This document shows positions 8,680-16,261 of a stretch of 64,000 bases of DNA, one piece after another; the first letter of the stretch is position 1; each line of letters opens with the position of its first letter. The notes beneath the pieces are model-generated. The model had not been told where the DNA came from, did no database searches, and saw nothing but the letters and a program-made list of their open reading frames with translations. This stretch comes from Flavobacterium sp. YJ01 (GTDB taxonomy: Bacteria; Bacteroidota; Bacteroidia; Flavobacteriales; Flavobacteriaceae), in contig NZ_CP119757.1 in assembly GCF_029320955.1 (NCBI RefSeq), positions 2,914,001-2,978,000 of the forward strand. Direction: 5' to 3'. A program made the position numbers and the translations under genes.

Positions 8680-8805
8680 TTATTTTTTGTTTTTGAAATG
8701 CTTATATATTTTATAAAGAATAAAAATCAAGAGTAAGCCAAAAAATATATTTATAATTTGAAATAAGTATGGCGGAATGTCGTAATCTTCTATGTATTTG
8801 TTCAT
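8680..8805 (-). CDS. Small single-pass membrane protein (41 aa)
   Basis: A short frame missed by length cut-offs. It starts MNKYIEDYDIPPYLFQ, then has one strong hydrophobic helix (IINIFFGLLLIFILY, about residues 17-31) and a basic tail (KIYKHFKNKK). This is a convincing type of small membrane protein: acidic start, one helix, positive inside end. It lies convergent with dprA (12-base gap) and upstream of the trpS terminator. Function unknown; no homologue recognised. Confidence 0.55.
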   Translation of the reverse strand: MNKYIEDYDIPPYLFQIINIFFGLLLIFILYKIYKHFKNKK

Positions 8806-8860
8806 ATTTTTCTTTTTTAAAAGATTAATATATATGAAGTTACGAAAAATAATTAAAAAA

Positions 8861-8891
8861 AACGTTGACCAATTTTAACTTGATCAACGTT
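8861..8891 (-). terminator. Terminator of trpS
   Basis: Arms AACGTTGA / TCAACGTT. Read on the minus strand the hairpin is followed by a run of T, 28 bases after the trpS stop. Confidence 0.75.
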
Positions 8892-8919
8892 ATATTTTCT
8901 AAAAATGTAGATTTTATTT

Positions 8920-9894
8920 CTACTTCTGAAATCCTAAAACCTCTCTTACTTTTGCTAAAACACCATCTGCAACTACAGAAGCCTTTTCAGCACCTTTTTT
9001 TAGCAAAGCATCAACTTCTTCTAGATTATTGATGTAGTAATTATATTTTTCTCTTTCTGTTTTGAATTTCTCAGTGATCAATTCAAACAAAGCTTGTTTT
9101 GCATGGCCGTAACCATAATTTCCGCCTAAATAATTTGCTCTCATTTGTGCAATTTGCTCTTCATTTGCTAACAAAGAATAGATAGCAAAAGCATTACAAG
9201 TATCAGGATTTTTTGGATCCTCAAGTGGAGTTGAGTCCGTTTCTATGCTCATTACTTGTTTACGTAATGTTTTGTCGTCCAAGAAAATATTGATGATGTT
9301 GTTGGCAGATTTACTCATTTTACCACCATTTGTTCCTGGAATCAACATAATGTTTTCCTGAATTTTTGCTTCTGGAAGTACAAATGTTTCACCCATTTGG
9401 TGATTAAAACGTGCAGCAACATCACGTGTAATTTCTAAATGCTGCAATTGATCTTTTCCAACAGGAACAAATTCAGCATCATATAATAAAATATCTGCTG
9501 CCATTAACATCGGATAAGTAAAAAGACCAGCATTTACATCGTCTAATCGATCTGCTTTATCTTTAAATGAATGCGCTAAAGTCAATCTTTGAAACGGAAA
9601 AAAACAGCTCAAATACCAAGTCAATTCTGTAGTTTGAACTACATCAGATTGTCTGTAAAAAGTAACTTTTTCAGGATTTAAACCGCACGCAAGCCAAGCT
9701 GCAGCAGTACTATAGGTGTTTTCTCTTAAAGTTTTTCCATCTTTAATTTGAGTGATTGAATGCAAATCAGCAATAAACAAATAGGACTCGTTTGCCGGAT
9801 TGTTTGATAATTCGATTGCTGGAATAATTGCTCCTAATAAATTTCCTAAATGCGGCGTCCCTGTACTTTGAACACCAGTAAGTATTTTTGCCAT
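8920..9894 (-). CDS. trpS: Tryptophanyl-tRNA synthetase
   Basis: A 324-aa class I aminoacyl-tRNA synthetase that charges tRNA-Trp. The HIGH-like motif is GTPHLGNLLGAI (about residues 12-23) and the KMSKS motif is intact in GGKMSKSANN (about 190-199). Substrate-pocket features of TrpRS are present, such as the DLHSIT segment and PMLMAADILLYDAEFVPVGKDQ. Length is normal for the bacterial form. A near-consensus -7 element (GACATTTG on the minus strand) lies just upstream, and a terminator follows. Confidence 0.95.
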   Translation of the reverse strand: MAKILTGVQSTGTPHLGNLLGAIIPAIELSNNPANESYLFIADLHSITQIKDGKTLRENTYSTAAAWLACGLNPEKVTFYRQSDVVQTTELTWYLSCFFPFQRLTLAHSFKDKADRLDDVNAGLFTYPMLMAADILLYDAEFVPVGKDQLQHLEITRDVAARFNHQMGETFVLPEAKIQENIMLIPGTNGGKMSKSANNIINIFLDDKTLRKQVMSIETDSTPLEDPKNPDTCNAFAIYSLLANEEQIAQMRANYLGGNYGYGHAKQALFELITEKFKTEREKYNYYINNLEEVDALLKKGAEKASVVADGVLAKVREVLGFQK

Positions 9895-9953
9895 TCTAGT
9901 TTTTTCTGAATTGCAAATGTCGTGATGTTTTTTTTAACTACAAAAGGCTGTGG

Positions 9954-10044
9954 TTTTTTAACGCTAAGTGCGCTAAGGTTTTTCGCAAAGCAAAGAAGTT
10001 TTCTTTTTTAGAGGATTGCTTTGCAATAAGTTCTCAAAGCTATG
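9954..10044. repeat. Left inverted-repeat arm around the GxxExxY gene
   Basis: About 91 bases beginning TTTTTTAACGCTAAGTGCGC and ending near AAGTTCTCAAAGCTATG. It aligns, with a few small gaps, to the reverse complement of 10484-10575 (TTTTTTAACGCAAAGAGCGC ... AAGTTCGCAAAGCTTTG). The two arms enclose the GxxExxY gene in a unit of about 620 bases. Confidence 0.75.
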
Positions 10045-10104
10045 TCTTCTAATTGCATTAAAAAAATAAGAAAATATTTATAAATTTGATGTTTTTTTTA
10101 AATT

Positions 10105-10482
10105 ATGACGGAAAACGAAATATCAAACATTGTAATTGGACTCGCTATTGAAATTCATAAAAAACTTGGACCAGGTTTATTAGAAAACGTATATAAAGAA
10201 TGTCTGTTTTATAAAATTAAACAACGTGGACTTCTTGTTGAAAAAGAGAAAGTTTTGCCATTAGTTTTTGAAGAAGTTAAACTTGATTGCGGATATCGCG
10301 TCGATTTAATTGTAGAAAATAAATTTCTAATCGAAATAAAAAGTGTAGAATCATTAACATCCAACCATTTGGCACAAACACTAACATACTTAAAACTTGG
10401 AAATTACAAACTTGGTTTACTTATAAATTTTAGCGAAATCCTTTTAAAAAATGGTATAAGAAGAGTTGCAAATAACTTATAA
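10105..10482 (+). CDS. GxxExxY family protein (PD-(D/E)XK nuclease fold)
   Basis: A 125-aa protein. The name-giving motif is GPGLLENVY (G24, E27, Y30). The nuclease-type core is visible as GYRVDLIVENKFLIEIKS with D67, E77 and K79 in the spacing of a PD-(D/E)XK active site, so the fold is that of a small DNase. Members of this family are often found in several copies per genome in Bacteroidota; the function is not established. The gene is tightly enclosed by long inverted repeats, with the right arm starting two bases after its stop codon. No toxin, antitoxin or transposase gene is next to it. It is likely intact. Confidence 0.85.
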   Translation: MTENEISNIVIGLAIEIHKKLGPGLLENVYKECLFYKIKQRGLLVEKEKVLPLVFEEVKLDCGYRVDLIVENKFLIEIKSVESLTSNHLAQTLTYLKLGNYKLGLLINFSEILLKNGIRRVANNL

Positions 10483-10483
10483 G

Positions 10484-10575
10484 CAAAGCTTTGCGAACTT
10501 ATAGCAATGCTATTCTTAAAAAGAAGCACTTTAAAAAACTTTGCGAAAACCCTTTGCGCTCTTTGCGTTAAAAAA
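10484..10575. repeat. Right inverted-repeat arm around the GxxExxY gene
   Basis: Inverted partner of 9954-10044, containing CTTTGCGCTCTTTGCGTTAA at its outer end and CAAAGCTTTGCGAACTT at its inner end. A small perfect hairpin (TAGCAATGCTA, 10502-10512) lies inside it. Confidence 0.75.
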
Positions 10576-10618
10576 AAAGACGCTAAAAAATCTTTATCAA
10601 AATTCATTTCGGTTTTAC

Positions 10619-10626
10619 TACATTTG
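10619..10626 (+). promoter_or_regulatory. -7 promoter element, nearly leaderless
   Basis: TACATTTG matches TAnnTTTG and ends only five bases before the ATG of the acyltransferase at 10632. If used, the transcript would have almost no leader. Confidence 0.4.
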
Positions 10627-10631
10627 AAACT

Positions 10632-11375
10632 ATGAAAATATTAAAAATTTCTTTTTGGATTCTCTGGCGAGTTTGGTTCTACGTTGTAATGGCGGTTCCC
10701 ATCATAATTATGCTGCCATTTTTACTGATTTCTATTATTTCAGAGAAGGGTTATCCTTATTTTTTCAAAATGGCTCGCGTTTGGGCTAAATTTATTCTTT
10801 TCGGAATGGGTTTCTATTATATCGTAAAACGCGAACAGAAGCTAATTAAAGGCAAAAGTTATATGATTGTGGCAAATCATACATCGATGACCGATATTAT
10901 GCTTATGTTGGCTTTAATTAAAAATCCGTTTGTTTTTGTTGGAAAGAAAGAATTAGTGAAGATTCCGCTTTTTGGATTCTTCTACAAAAGAACTTGTATT
11001 TTGGTTGACAGAAATTCATCTCGAAGTAAAAATGAGGTTTTTAAAAGAGCTCAAAGTCGTTTAAATCAAGGCTTAAGTATTTGTATTTTTCCAGAAGGCG
11101 GTGTTCCAGATGATGAAAGTGTCTTGCTTGACGAATTTAAAGACGGCGCTTTCAGATTAGCTATTGATCACCAGATTCCGATTGTGCCAATTGTTTTTCC
11201 AGATAATAAAGAACGTTTTTCGTATACTTTTTTAAGTGGAAGTCCAGGGAAAATGCGCGCTAGAATTTTGCCATTTATTGAAACAGAAGGTTTAACAATT
11301 GATCATAGAAAGGAACTGAAAGACAGAGTTAGAAATATTATATACGATGCTTTAATTGCTTTTGATAAAAAGTAA
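10632..11375 (+). CDS. plsC: 1-acyl-sn-glycerol-3-phosphate acyltransferase
   Basis: A 247-aa membrane-bound acyltransferase of the PlsC group, which adds the second acyl chain to make phosphatidic acid. Two hydrophobic segments lie in the first 65 residues. The catalytic H-x4-D box is VANHTSMTDIM (about residues 80-90). The second box is CIFPEGGVPDDE (about 152-163), where EGG replaces the usual EGTR, as in many Bacteroidota paralogues. A second member of the family with the classic EGTRS box is at 54555, so this one may act on another acceptor, such as an aminolipid. A strong terminator follows. Confidence 0.85.
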   Translation: MKILKISFWILWRVWFYVVMAVPIIIMLPFLLISIISEKGYPYFFKMARVWAKFILFGMGFYYIVKREQKLIKGKSYMIVANHTSMTDIMLMLALIKNPFVFVGKKELVKIPLFGFFYKRTCILVDRNSSRSKNEVFKRAQSRLNQGLSICIFPEGGVPDDESVLLDEFKDGAFRLAIDHQIPIVPIVFPDNKERFSYTFLSGSPGKMRARILPFIETEGLTIDHRKELKDRVRNIIYDALIAFDKK

Positions 11376-11392
11376 TTTGAAAGTAAAAACAG

Positions 11393-11428
11393 AAAAGCCG
11401 GTAGATCTACTTAAATCTACCGGCTTTT
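11393..11428 (+). terminator. Strong terminator
   Basis: 14-bp arms AAAAGCCGGTAGAT / ATCTACCGGCTTTT and T-rich end, 17 bases after the acyltransferase. Works in either direction, so it may also stop the minus-strand 34-aa frame at 11464. Confidence 0.9.
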
Positions 11429-11463
11429 ATTTTGAATTAAAAACCCCCATTTTTATTCAAAAT

Positions 11464-11568
11464 TTATCTATGAATTATTTTTTCCGAAATAAAACGTAAT
11501 ACTTTTTTAAATTTCAATCTGGTTTTTCTTCGGTTTTTATTGTACAACAATTCTATTTTTTCTTTCAT
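11464..11568 (-). CDS. Putative 34-aa basic peptide
   Basis: A very short frame starting MKEKIELLYNKNRRKTR and ending SEKIIHR, rich in Lys and Arg with an amphipathic helix pattern. It sits about 60 bases downstream of an ECF-like promoter (11636-11660, minus strand) and just before a bidirectional terminator, so it forms a complete small transcription unit. No homologue recognised; without the promoter the frame alone would not be convincing. Confidence 0.4.
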   Translation of the reverse strand: MKEKIELLYNKNRRKTRLKFKKVLRFISEKIIHR

Positions 11569-11635
11569 GGTTAAAAATATTAATGGTTGATAATAAAGAG
11601 TTTAGTTATAACTCAAGTTAACGTCACATTATTAT

Positions 11636-11660
11636 AGATGAAGAAAAATAAAAAAGGTTG
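11636..11660 (-). promoter_or_regulatory. ECF-sigma-like promoter 1
   Basis: On the minus strand: CAACC, 15 bases, CATCT, with the extended upstream TTTACACG. The AACC-type -35 box and short C/G-T-C-type -10 box at 15-17 bases resemble promoters of extracytoplasmic-function sigma factors. It is a near copy of promoter 2 at 11816-11840 with the same spacing, and drives the 34-aa frame. Confidence 0.5.
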
Positions 11661-11691
11661 CGTGTAAAATAAAAAAAAATAAAGTGTTGAT

Positions 11692-11810
11692 TAAAAATCC
11701 GTTAGCACCAAACAACTAACGGATTTTAATTCAAATAACCAACCAATGTAAATTCTAAAAAAAATCTGCAAATTGATATATGGCAGTATCGAATAAGCAG
11801 ACCACTTTTT
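11692..11810 (-). ncRNA. Candidate small RNA with own promoter and terminator
   Basis: Starting a few bases past promoter 2 (11816-11840) and ending after a 12-bp hairpin (AAAATCCGTTAG / CTAACGGATTTT, 11694-11727) with a T-run on the minus strand, a transcript of about 120 bases is predicted. It holds no ATG on that strand, so it would be non-coding. Not recognised as a known RNA family. Confidence 0.35.
11694..11727 (-). terminator. Hairpin ending the candidate small RNA
   Basis: Perfect 12-bp arms, 10-base loop. On the minus strand five T follow. No annotated gene ends here, which is why a small RNA is suspected. Confidence 0.7.
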
Positions 11811-11815
11811 TTAAA

Positions 11816-11840
11816 AGATGGTGAAGTAATGAAATGGTTG
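11816..11840 (-). promoter_or_regulatory. ECF-sigma-like promoter 2
   Basis: On the minus strand: TTTAGACG then CAACC, 15 bases, CATCT. Same boxes and spacing as promoter 1, 180 bases away. It points into the candidate small RNA. Confidence 0.5.
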
Positions 11841-11868
11841 CGTCTAAATTTGTTTTTTTTTTAATAAA

Positions 11869-11892
11869 AAACCTCGACAATTGCCGAGGTTT
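11869..11892 (-). terminator. Terminator of recA
   Basis: Arms AAACCTCG / CGAGGTTT, loop of 8. On the minus strand a long T-run follows. It lies 31 bases after the recA stop. Confidence 0.85.
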
Positions 11893-11922
11893 ATGAAATA
11901 AGTCTTTTTTGACTTTATAATA

Positions 11923-12930
11923 TTAAGCGTTTGCTAATTCTTTGATATGTTCTTTAATTTTAACTTCCAGTTCGTCAGCAAGTTCTGGATTATCTTTAAT
12001 TAAAGTTTTAACTGCATCACGACCTTGGCCTAATTTAGTATCGCCATAACTGAACCAAGATCCTGCTTTTTTAACGATGTCAAATTCTACAGCTAAATCT
12101 AAAATTTCACCCGTTTTAGAAACTCCTTCACCGTACATAATGTCGAATTCGGCAGTTTTAAAAGGTGGAGCGACTTTATTTTTAACGATTTTTACTTTTG
12201 TTCTGTTACCGATTACGTTTTCACCGTCTTTAATTTGAGCAGAACGACGAATATCTAAACGTACAGAAGCGTAAAATTTAAGTGCGTTACCTCCAGTTGT
12301 AGTTTCTGGATTTCCGAACATTACACCAATTTTTTCACGAAGCTGATTGATAAAGAATACTGTACAATTTGTTTTACTGATAGTTCCAGTAAGTTTTCTT
12401 AAAGCTTGAGACATTAAACGAGCATGAAGTCCCATTTTAGAATCTCCCATTTCTCCTTCAATTTCACTTTTTGGAGTCAAAGCGGCAACAGAGTCAATTA
12501 CCACGATATCAATTGCGCCAGAACGAATTAAGTTTTCTGCAATTTCTAAAGCCTGTTCTCCATTATCTGGTTGAGAAATAATTAAATTCTCAATATCTAC
12601 ATTTAATTTTTCTGCATAATTTCTATCAAATGCGTGTTCCGCATCGATAAAGGCAGCAATACCGCCCGCTTTTTGAGCTTCAGCAATTGCATGAAGCGTC
12701 AAAGTAGTTTTTCCAGAAGATTCTGGACCATATATTTCTATAATTCTTCCTTTTGGATATCCGTTTACACCAAGTGCTAAATCAACGCCAAGTGAGCCAG
12801 AAGAAATCGTTTCTACTTCTACAATGGCTCTGTCGCCCATTTTCATTACGGTTCCTTTTCCGTAGGTTTTGTCAAGTTTATCAAGCGTTAATTGTAACGC
12901 TTTTAATTTGGCTTCTTTTTCTGAACTCAT
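11923..12930 (-). CDS. recA: Recombinase RecA
   Basis: A 335-aa RecA of normal length. Walker A is GPESSGKTT (about residues 69-77), Walker B is [14 protein letters not shown] (about 143-156), the L1/L2 loops contain [14 protein letters not shown] and the family-typical [20 protein letters not shown]. It forms filaments on single-stranded DNA for strand exchange and SOS induction. A TACATTTG -7 element lies at 12975-12982 on the minus strand. No LexA-type box was recognised, and the neighbouring genes are not recX, so it looks monocistronic. Confidence 0.97.
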   Translation of the reverse strand: MSSEKEAKLKALQLTLDKLDKTYGKGTVMKMGDRAIVEVETISSGSLGVDLALGVNGYPKGRIIEIYGPESSGKTTLTLHAIAEAQKAGGIAAFIDAEHAFDRNYAEKLNVDIENLIISQPDNGEQALEIAENLIRSGAIDIVVIDSVAALTPKSEIEGEMGDSKMGLHARLMSQALRKLTGTISKTNCTVFFINQLREKIGVMFGNPETTTGGNALKFYASVRLDIRRSAQIKDGENVIGNRTKVKIVKNKVAPPFKTAEFDIMYGEGVSKTGEILDLAVEFDIVKKAGSWFSYGDTKLGQGRDAVKTLIKDNPELADELEVKIKEHIKELANA

Positions 12931-12974
12931 CTTTTATATTAATTATCTTAATTGTTATTTTTTAGCCGTTTAAA

Positions 12975-12982
12975 CAAATGTA
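12975..12982 (-). promoter_or_regulatory. -7 promoter element of recA
   Basis: TACATTTG on the minus strand fits TAnnTTTG, 45 bases before the recA start codon. No clear TTG at -33. Confidence 0.5.
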
Positions 12983-13087
12983 GGAAAAAACTTTATTATT
13001 TATTTAAGACAGCTTTAGAGATTGTAAAATTAGTTCTTTTTTTTCGAGTTTGATTGCGACAAATTGTTCCAAATTGTCACAAATTTT

Positions 13088-13597
13088 CTATAAAAACAAA
13101 GCTTTTAATTCTGTTGCGTCAGACGGTTTTATTTTTCCTGCAAGCAGTAAACTCAGCTGTTTACGACGAAGAGCAGCATCAAAACGCTGAATTTCAAGTT
13201 CTGTTTCTGGTACAATCGCTGGAACTTCAACTGGCCTTCCGGTGTCATCAACGGCAACGAAAGTATAGATTGCTTCGTTTGCTTTTGTTCTGTTTCCAGA
13301 TTCGCGGTCTTCTACCCAAACATCAATAAAAACTTCCATAGAACTTTTGAATGATCTTGAGACTTTTGCTTCTACTGTTACTACGCTTCCAAGCGAAATA
13401 GCTCTATTAAAAGCAACGTGATTTACAGAAGCAGTCACTACAATTCGGCGCGAATGTCTGCGAGCCGCAATACTTGCAGCGCGATCCATTCTGGCTAATA
13501 ATTCGCCACCAAATAGATTGTTTAAAGGATTTGTTTCGCTCGGTAAAACTAAATCAGTTAAAATAGTTAAAGATTCTGAAGGATGTTTTGGATTCAT
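13088..13597 (-). CDS. Acyl-CoA thioesterase (hotdog fold)
   Basis: A 169-aa protein of the YciA/BFIT-like thioesterase group, which splits acyl-CoA to free fatty acid and CoA. The hotdog signature is LNNLFGGELLARMDRAASIAA (about residues 26-46), with the catalytic-loop Asn and Asp in place, followed by VVTASVNHVAFNRAI and a beta-strand-rich end. Length and motif order are normal. It lies upstream of a DoxX gene but has its own surroundings with dispersed repeats at 13651-13720. Confidence 0.88.
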   Translation of the reverse strand: MNPKHPSESLTILTDLVLPSETNPLNNLFGGELLARMDRAASIAARRHSRRIVVTASVNHVAFNRAISLGSVVTVEAKVSRSFKSSMEVFIDVWVEDRESGNRTKANEAIYTFVAVDDTGRPVEVPAIVPETELEIQRFDAALRRKQLSLLLAGKIKPSDATELKALFL

Positions 13598-13650
13598 TTT
13601 TTTGATAATAAAAATTTGTTTTAACGCCTCTAAAAGGCTTTTTTGCCACT

Positions 13651-13666
13651 CCCGATAGCTATCGGG
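13651..13666. repeat. Perfect 16-bp palindrome
   Basis: CCCGATAGCTATCGGG, unusually GC-rich for its setting. I know this word as a common dispersed element of Flavobacterium intergenic DNA. Confidence 0.6.
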
Positions 13667-13691
13667 ATCAAAGATTAAAATGATTAAAAAA

Positions 13692-13720
13692 AATCTGTGA
13701 GAATCTGTGAAATCTGTGGC
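13692..13720. repeat. AATCTGTG iteration
   Basis: Three successive copies of AATCTGTG with 9-10 base steps (13692-13720). No gene product; another short-word intergenic iteration. Confidence 0.6.
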
Positions 13721-13746
13721 TAACTTTATTTAAAATTACGGTTGAA

Positions 13747-14130
13747 TTAATTCAACCAATAAACAGCAATTACAGCTGGAATAAAATAAATTACAATAGT
13801 TCTCGCACCATCGTAATCTTTAGCAAGTCTTTGTCCGAAAAGCATCATTAACAAACAAATGCAAGAAAAAATTGCTCCGTAAAAACCAAATTCTCTTCCG
13901 TTATTTGTTAAAAGCTGAATGCCTCCGACAACACATAAAATTCCTGAAATTAATTCTAAAATCAACAAATGCAATAGAGCAAGCGGAACTTGATTTTTTA
14001 GTGGTGTTTTAGCAAAATGTTCTTTTAGCCAAGCGACATTATCTTTCCAATAAAAAATTTTTTCGTAACCCGATTGTAAGAAAGTTAAAGCTAAAAAAGC
14101 CAAAAGCAAAATTGAGGCAACATTGTTCAT
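13747..14130 (-). CDS. DoxX-like membrane protein
   Basis: A 127-aa protein with four predicted membrane helices (about residues 5-22, 47-70, 78-100, 105-126). The start MNNVASILLLAFLALTFLQSGYEKIFYW fits the DoxX/DoxD-like group, where the segment after the first helix (SGYEKI) is conserved. Function in Bacteroidota is not established; roles in redox or membrane stress are proposed for relatives. It starts only six bases after the stop of the delta' gene on the same strand, so the two are probably co-transcribed. Confidence 0.75.
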   Translation of the reverse strand: MNNVASILLLAFLALTFLQSGYEKIFYWKDNVAWLKEHFAKTPLKNQVPLALLHLLILELISGILCVVGGIQLLTNNGREFGFYGAIFSCICLLMMLFGQRLAKDYDGARTIVIYFIPAVIAVYWLN

Positions 14131-14136
14131 TATGAA

Positions 14137-15285
14137 TTATTTTTTATGAATTAAACGAGTTAATTTGATGGATAAATCGGTCAAAATTATTTTTGCATTT
14201 CCGTTTCTTTCAATGTGATACATAGCATCTGAAAGTTCTTTGAAAATTTCATGAATGTTATTTCCGTTTACGAAAGGAGCAAAATTTTCCAGTTTAAACT
14301 TATCTACTTTTGGTTCGATGTAAACCAAACTTGGCGCTTGGTAATTTAACATCAAAGCTTGTCGGAACATTTCGATACAATATTGAATAAATTTTTTCTG
14401 GCTTTCGCGTCCCAGAGCAGCAATTTGTTCGCTCCACGAAATTAAATCCTGAATGGCTGCCGCGTTTCCTTTTGCTCTAAAAGCGGCGCGAACCCAATTT
14501 ACGAACCATTGTTCAAACGGAAATTCGTCGTCATCTTCTTTTAGCAAATGCAAAGCTTTATTAAAATTTCCTTGTGCTTGATGTGCAATTTTTTTAGCTA
14601 AATTTAGATCTATATTTTCTTGTGCAACCAAAGCTTCGGCAATAACTTTTTCAGGAAGAGCATTAAAGTGAATAACCTGACAGCGAGAGCGTATGGTCTG
14701 AATAATATCTTCTTCATTTTCAGAAATCAGAATAAACATCGTTTTGTCTGACGGTTCTTCTAAAAGTTTCAGGAGTTTGTTTGATGCCGCGATATTCATT
14801 TTATCGGCCATCCAAATAATCATGATTTTGTAACCGCCTTCGTAAGATTTTAGCGCAAGCGATTTTAGAACTTCCTGCGCATCTTCTACACGAATTTCTC
14901 CCTGTTTGTTTTGCACACCAAGGATTTTGTACCAATCGAATAAACCTCCGTAAGGCATTTCTTGAATAAAGCTTCGCCAATCCTGAATAAAATCTAAACT
15001 TTTGGGTTTTGTTTTTACGTCTTCGGTGGTAACGGTCGGGTAAATAAAATGCAGATCTGGATGAGAAATGTTGTCGAACTTTAGATTGCAGGAATCGTTT
15101 CCGTTCGAATTTTCGTTGCCAGTATTGCTGCACAAAATGTACTGAGCATAAGCAATTGCGGTAATTAATGTTCCGCTTCCTTCTGGACCAACAAATAATT
15201 GTGCATGTGGAATTCTACCAGATGCAGCACTTTTTGTCAAGTGGCTTTTGATGTAATCTTGACCTAAAATTTGAGAAAATTGCAT
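14137..15285 (-). CDS. holB: DNA polymerase III delta' subunit
   Basis: A 382-aa AAA+ clamp-loader subunit. The N-terminus (FSQILGQDYIKSHL, HAQLFVGPEGSGTLITAIA) shows the P-loop region, in which the usual GKT is changed to GTL, in line with the ATPase-dead delta' wrench subunit. Further on, KIMIIWMADKMNIAASNKLLKLLEEPS and the SRC box (IRSRCQVIHF, about residues 188-197) are typical. Only some of the zinc-binding cysteines of related subunits are seen (residues 52, 66). It helps load the sliding clamp. Followed closely by the DoxX-like gene. Confidence 0.88.
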   Translation of the reverse strand: MQFSQILGQDYIKSHLTKSAASGRIPHAQLFVGPEGSGTLITAIAYAQYILCSNTGNENSNGNDSCNLKFDNISHPDLHFIYPTVTTEDVKTKPKSLDFIQDWRSFIQEMPYGGLFDWYKILGVQNKQGEIRVEDAQEVLKSLALKSYEGGYKIMIIWMADKMNIAASNKLLKLLEEPSDKTMFILISENEEDIIQTIRSRCQVIHFNALPEKVIAEALVAQENIDLNLAKKIAHQAQGNFNKALHLLKEDDDEFPFEQWFVNWVRAAFRAKGNAAAIQDLISWSEQIAALGRESQKKFIQYCIEMFRQALMLNYQAPSLVYIEPKVDKFKLENFAPFVNGNNIHEIFKELSDAMYHIERNGNAKIILTDLSIKLTRLIHKK

Positions 15286-15656
15286 GGAGCAAAGATAGCA
15301 GAAAATGATGTAGTCAAAAATTTTCGAGATAAAGTTTCTTGCTTAGCTATAATTTTCAAATTACAAACTTAAAACGCCCAATTTTTTCTTTTGATTTGAA
15401 TACAATTTTGTTAATAAACATCTCAACCTGAGCATTTATCAAGATGTTTTTGTTAATATTTTTTTTCAAAAAACGCTAAACGTAAGGTTTTTTTGATTAT
15501 TTAAAGTTGAGAAATTTTATTTTTTATGGCGAATACCTTACTTTTTAAGCCTTAACAGTTTTAACAAAAAGAGCGTTAAAACGCACATTTTCTCGACATA
15601 ACGCTGGTTTTTAAGCTTTTTTTAAGAAAATATTTTGAAAAAAAAATCCATTAGAG
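15286..15656. other. AT-rich intergenic region before the gliding locus
   Basis: No frame worth calling on either strand. Contents: an inverted repeat AACATCT / AGATGTT (15417-15423 and 15442-15448) with T-rich flank, and several AT-rich tracts. It separates the delta' operon (minus strand) from the plus-strand secreted-protein genes and probably holds both promoters. Confidence 0.5.
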
Positions 15657-15686
15657 TTGTTAATTAAGTTAATTTCTATATTTTTG
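15657..15686 (+). promoter_or_regulatory. Bacteroidota housekeeping promoter
   Basis: TTG (15657-15659), 19 bases, TATTTTTG (15679-15686): both boxes and spacing match the TTG / TAnnTTTG consensus. It lies 34 bases before the ATG at 15721. Confidence 0.75.
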
Positions 15687-15720
15687 TTTTTATCAACAAC
15701 CAATTATAAAATAAGAATCT

Positions 15721-16173
15721 ATGAAAGGGAAAATTACTCTATTAAGTGCTTTTTTTATCTTAACTACGGCTGCTGTTTCGGCACAGGCAAAGAATGCTCC
15801 TAGAAGTATTATCAGTACAACGGCTCTTATCCGTAAATACCATGATCAAAAAGAATTGAGTGGTATGCAAAAAGGTGAGCTTCTGGAATTATACATTGAG
15901 CGTATTAAAGTTTTAGTAAAAACTCTCCCTTACATTGCTTTGGTTACTAAGCCAGGAGTTACAATGGCGGACTTAGGTATTCCAGACGATGGTGATCACA
16001 AAAAAATCTTAGATGCTCAGGCAGTTGGTACTTCAACATTTTTGGATACTACTGTAGAGTTTCAAAGAAAAATGATGCCTTATTCTGATAAAGGAAATCT
16101 TATCGCTGCAATTTTATTTTACGAAAGTACATTGAAATCATTACACGAGTTCAACGATTTGAACGAAATGTAA
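15721..16173 (+). CDS. Small secreted protein of unknown function
   Basis: A 150-aa protein with a signal peptide (MKGKITLLSAFFILTTAAVSAQ). The mature part is mostly helical and mildly charged, with segments STTALIRKYHDQKELSGMQKGELLELY and VTKPGVTMADLGIPDD; no Cys, no lipobox, no sorting domain. I do not recognise a family. It has a good promoter and is followed by a hairpin, so it is probably monocistronic, but its place just upstream of the gliding cluster and its secretion suggest a link to the cell envelope. Confidence 0.7.
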   Translation: MKGKITLLSAFFILTTAAVSAQAKNAPRSIISTTALIRKYHDQKELSGMQKGELLELYIERIKVLVKTLPYIALVTKPGVTMADLGIPDDGDHKKILDAQAVGTSTFLDTTVEFQRKMMPYSDKGNLIAAILFYESTLKSLHEFNDLNEM

Positions 16174-16261
16174 TAAATGCTTAATTTTTTTTAAAACCTT
16201 TTTCGAAGTGTTTACGTAGATTCAAAAAATCTAACGTGGAATGCTTTCGAAAAACAAAATA

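Noticed and set aside
10404..10607. Minus-strand 67-aa frame overlapping the GxxExxY gene end
   Set aside because: It runs through the right inverted-repeat arm and has no family features; a chance frame.
14137..15285. Delta' subunit with damaged P-loop as a broken gene
   Set aside because: Loss of the catalytic Walker lysine context is normal for delta', which does not hydrolyse ATP.
15424..15448. CAACC at 15424 as a third ECF-like promoter
   Set aside because: No CATCT box follows at 15 bases; only the first box matches.
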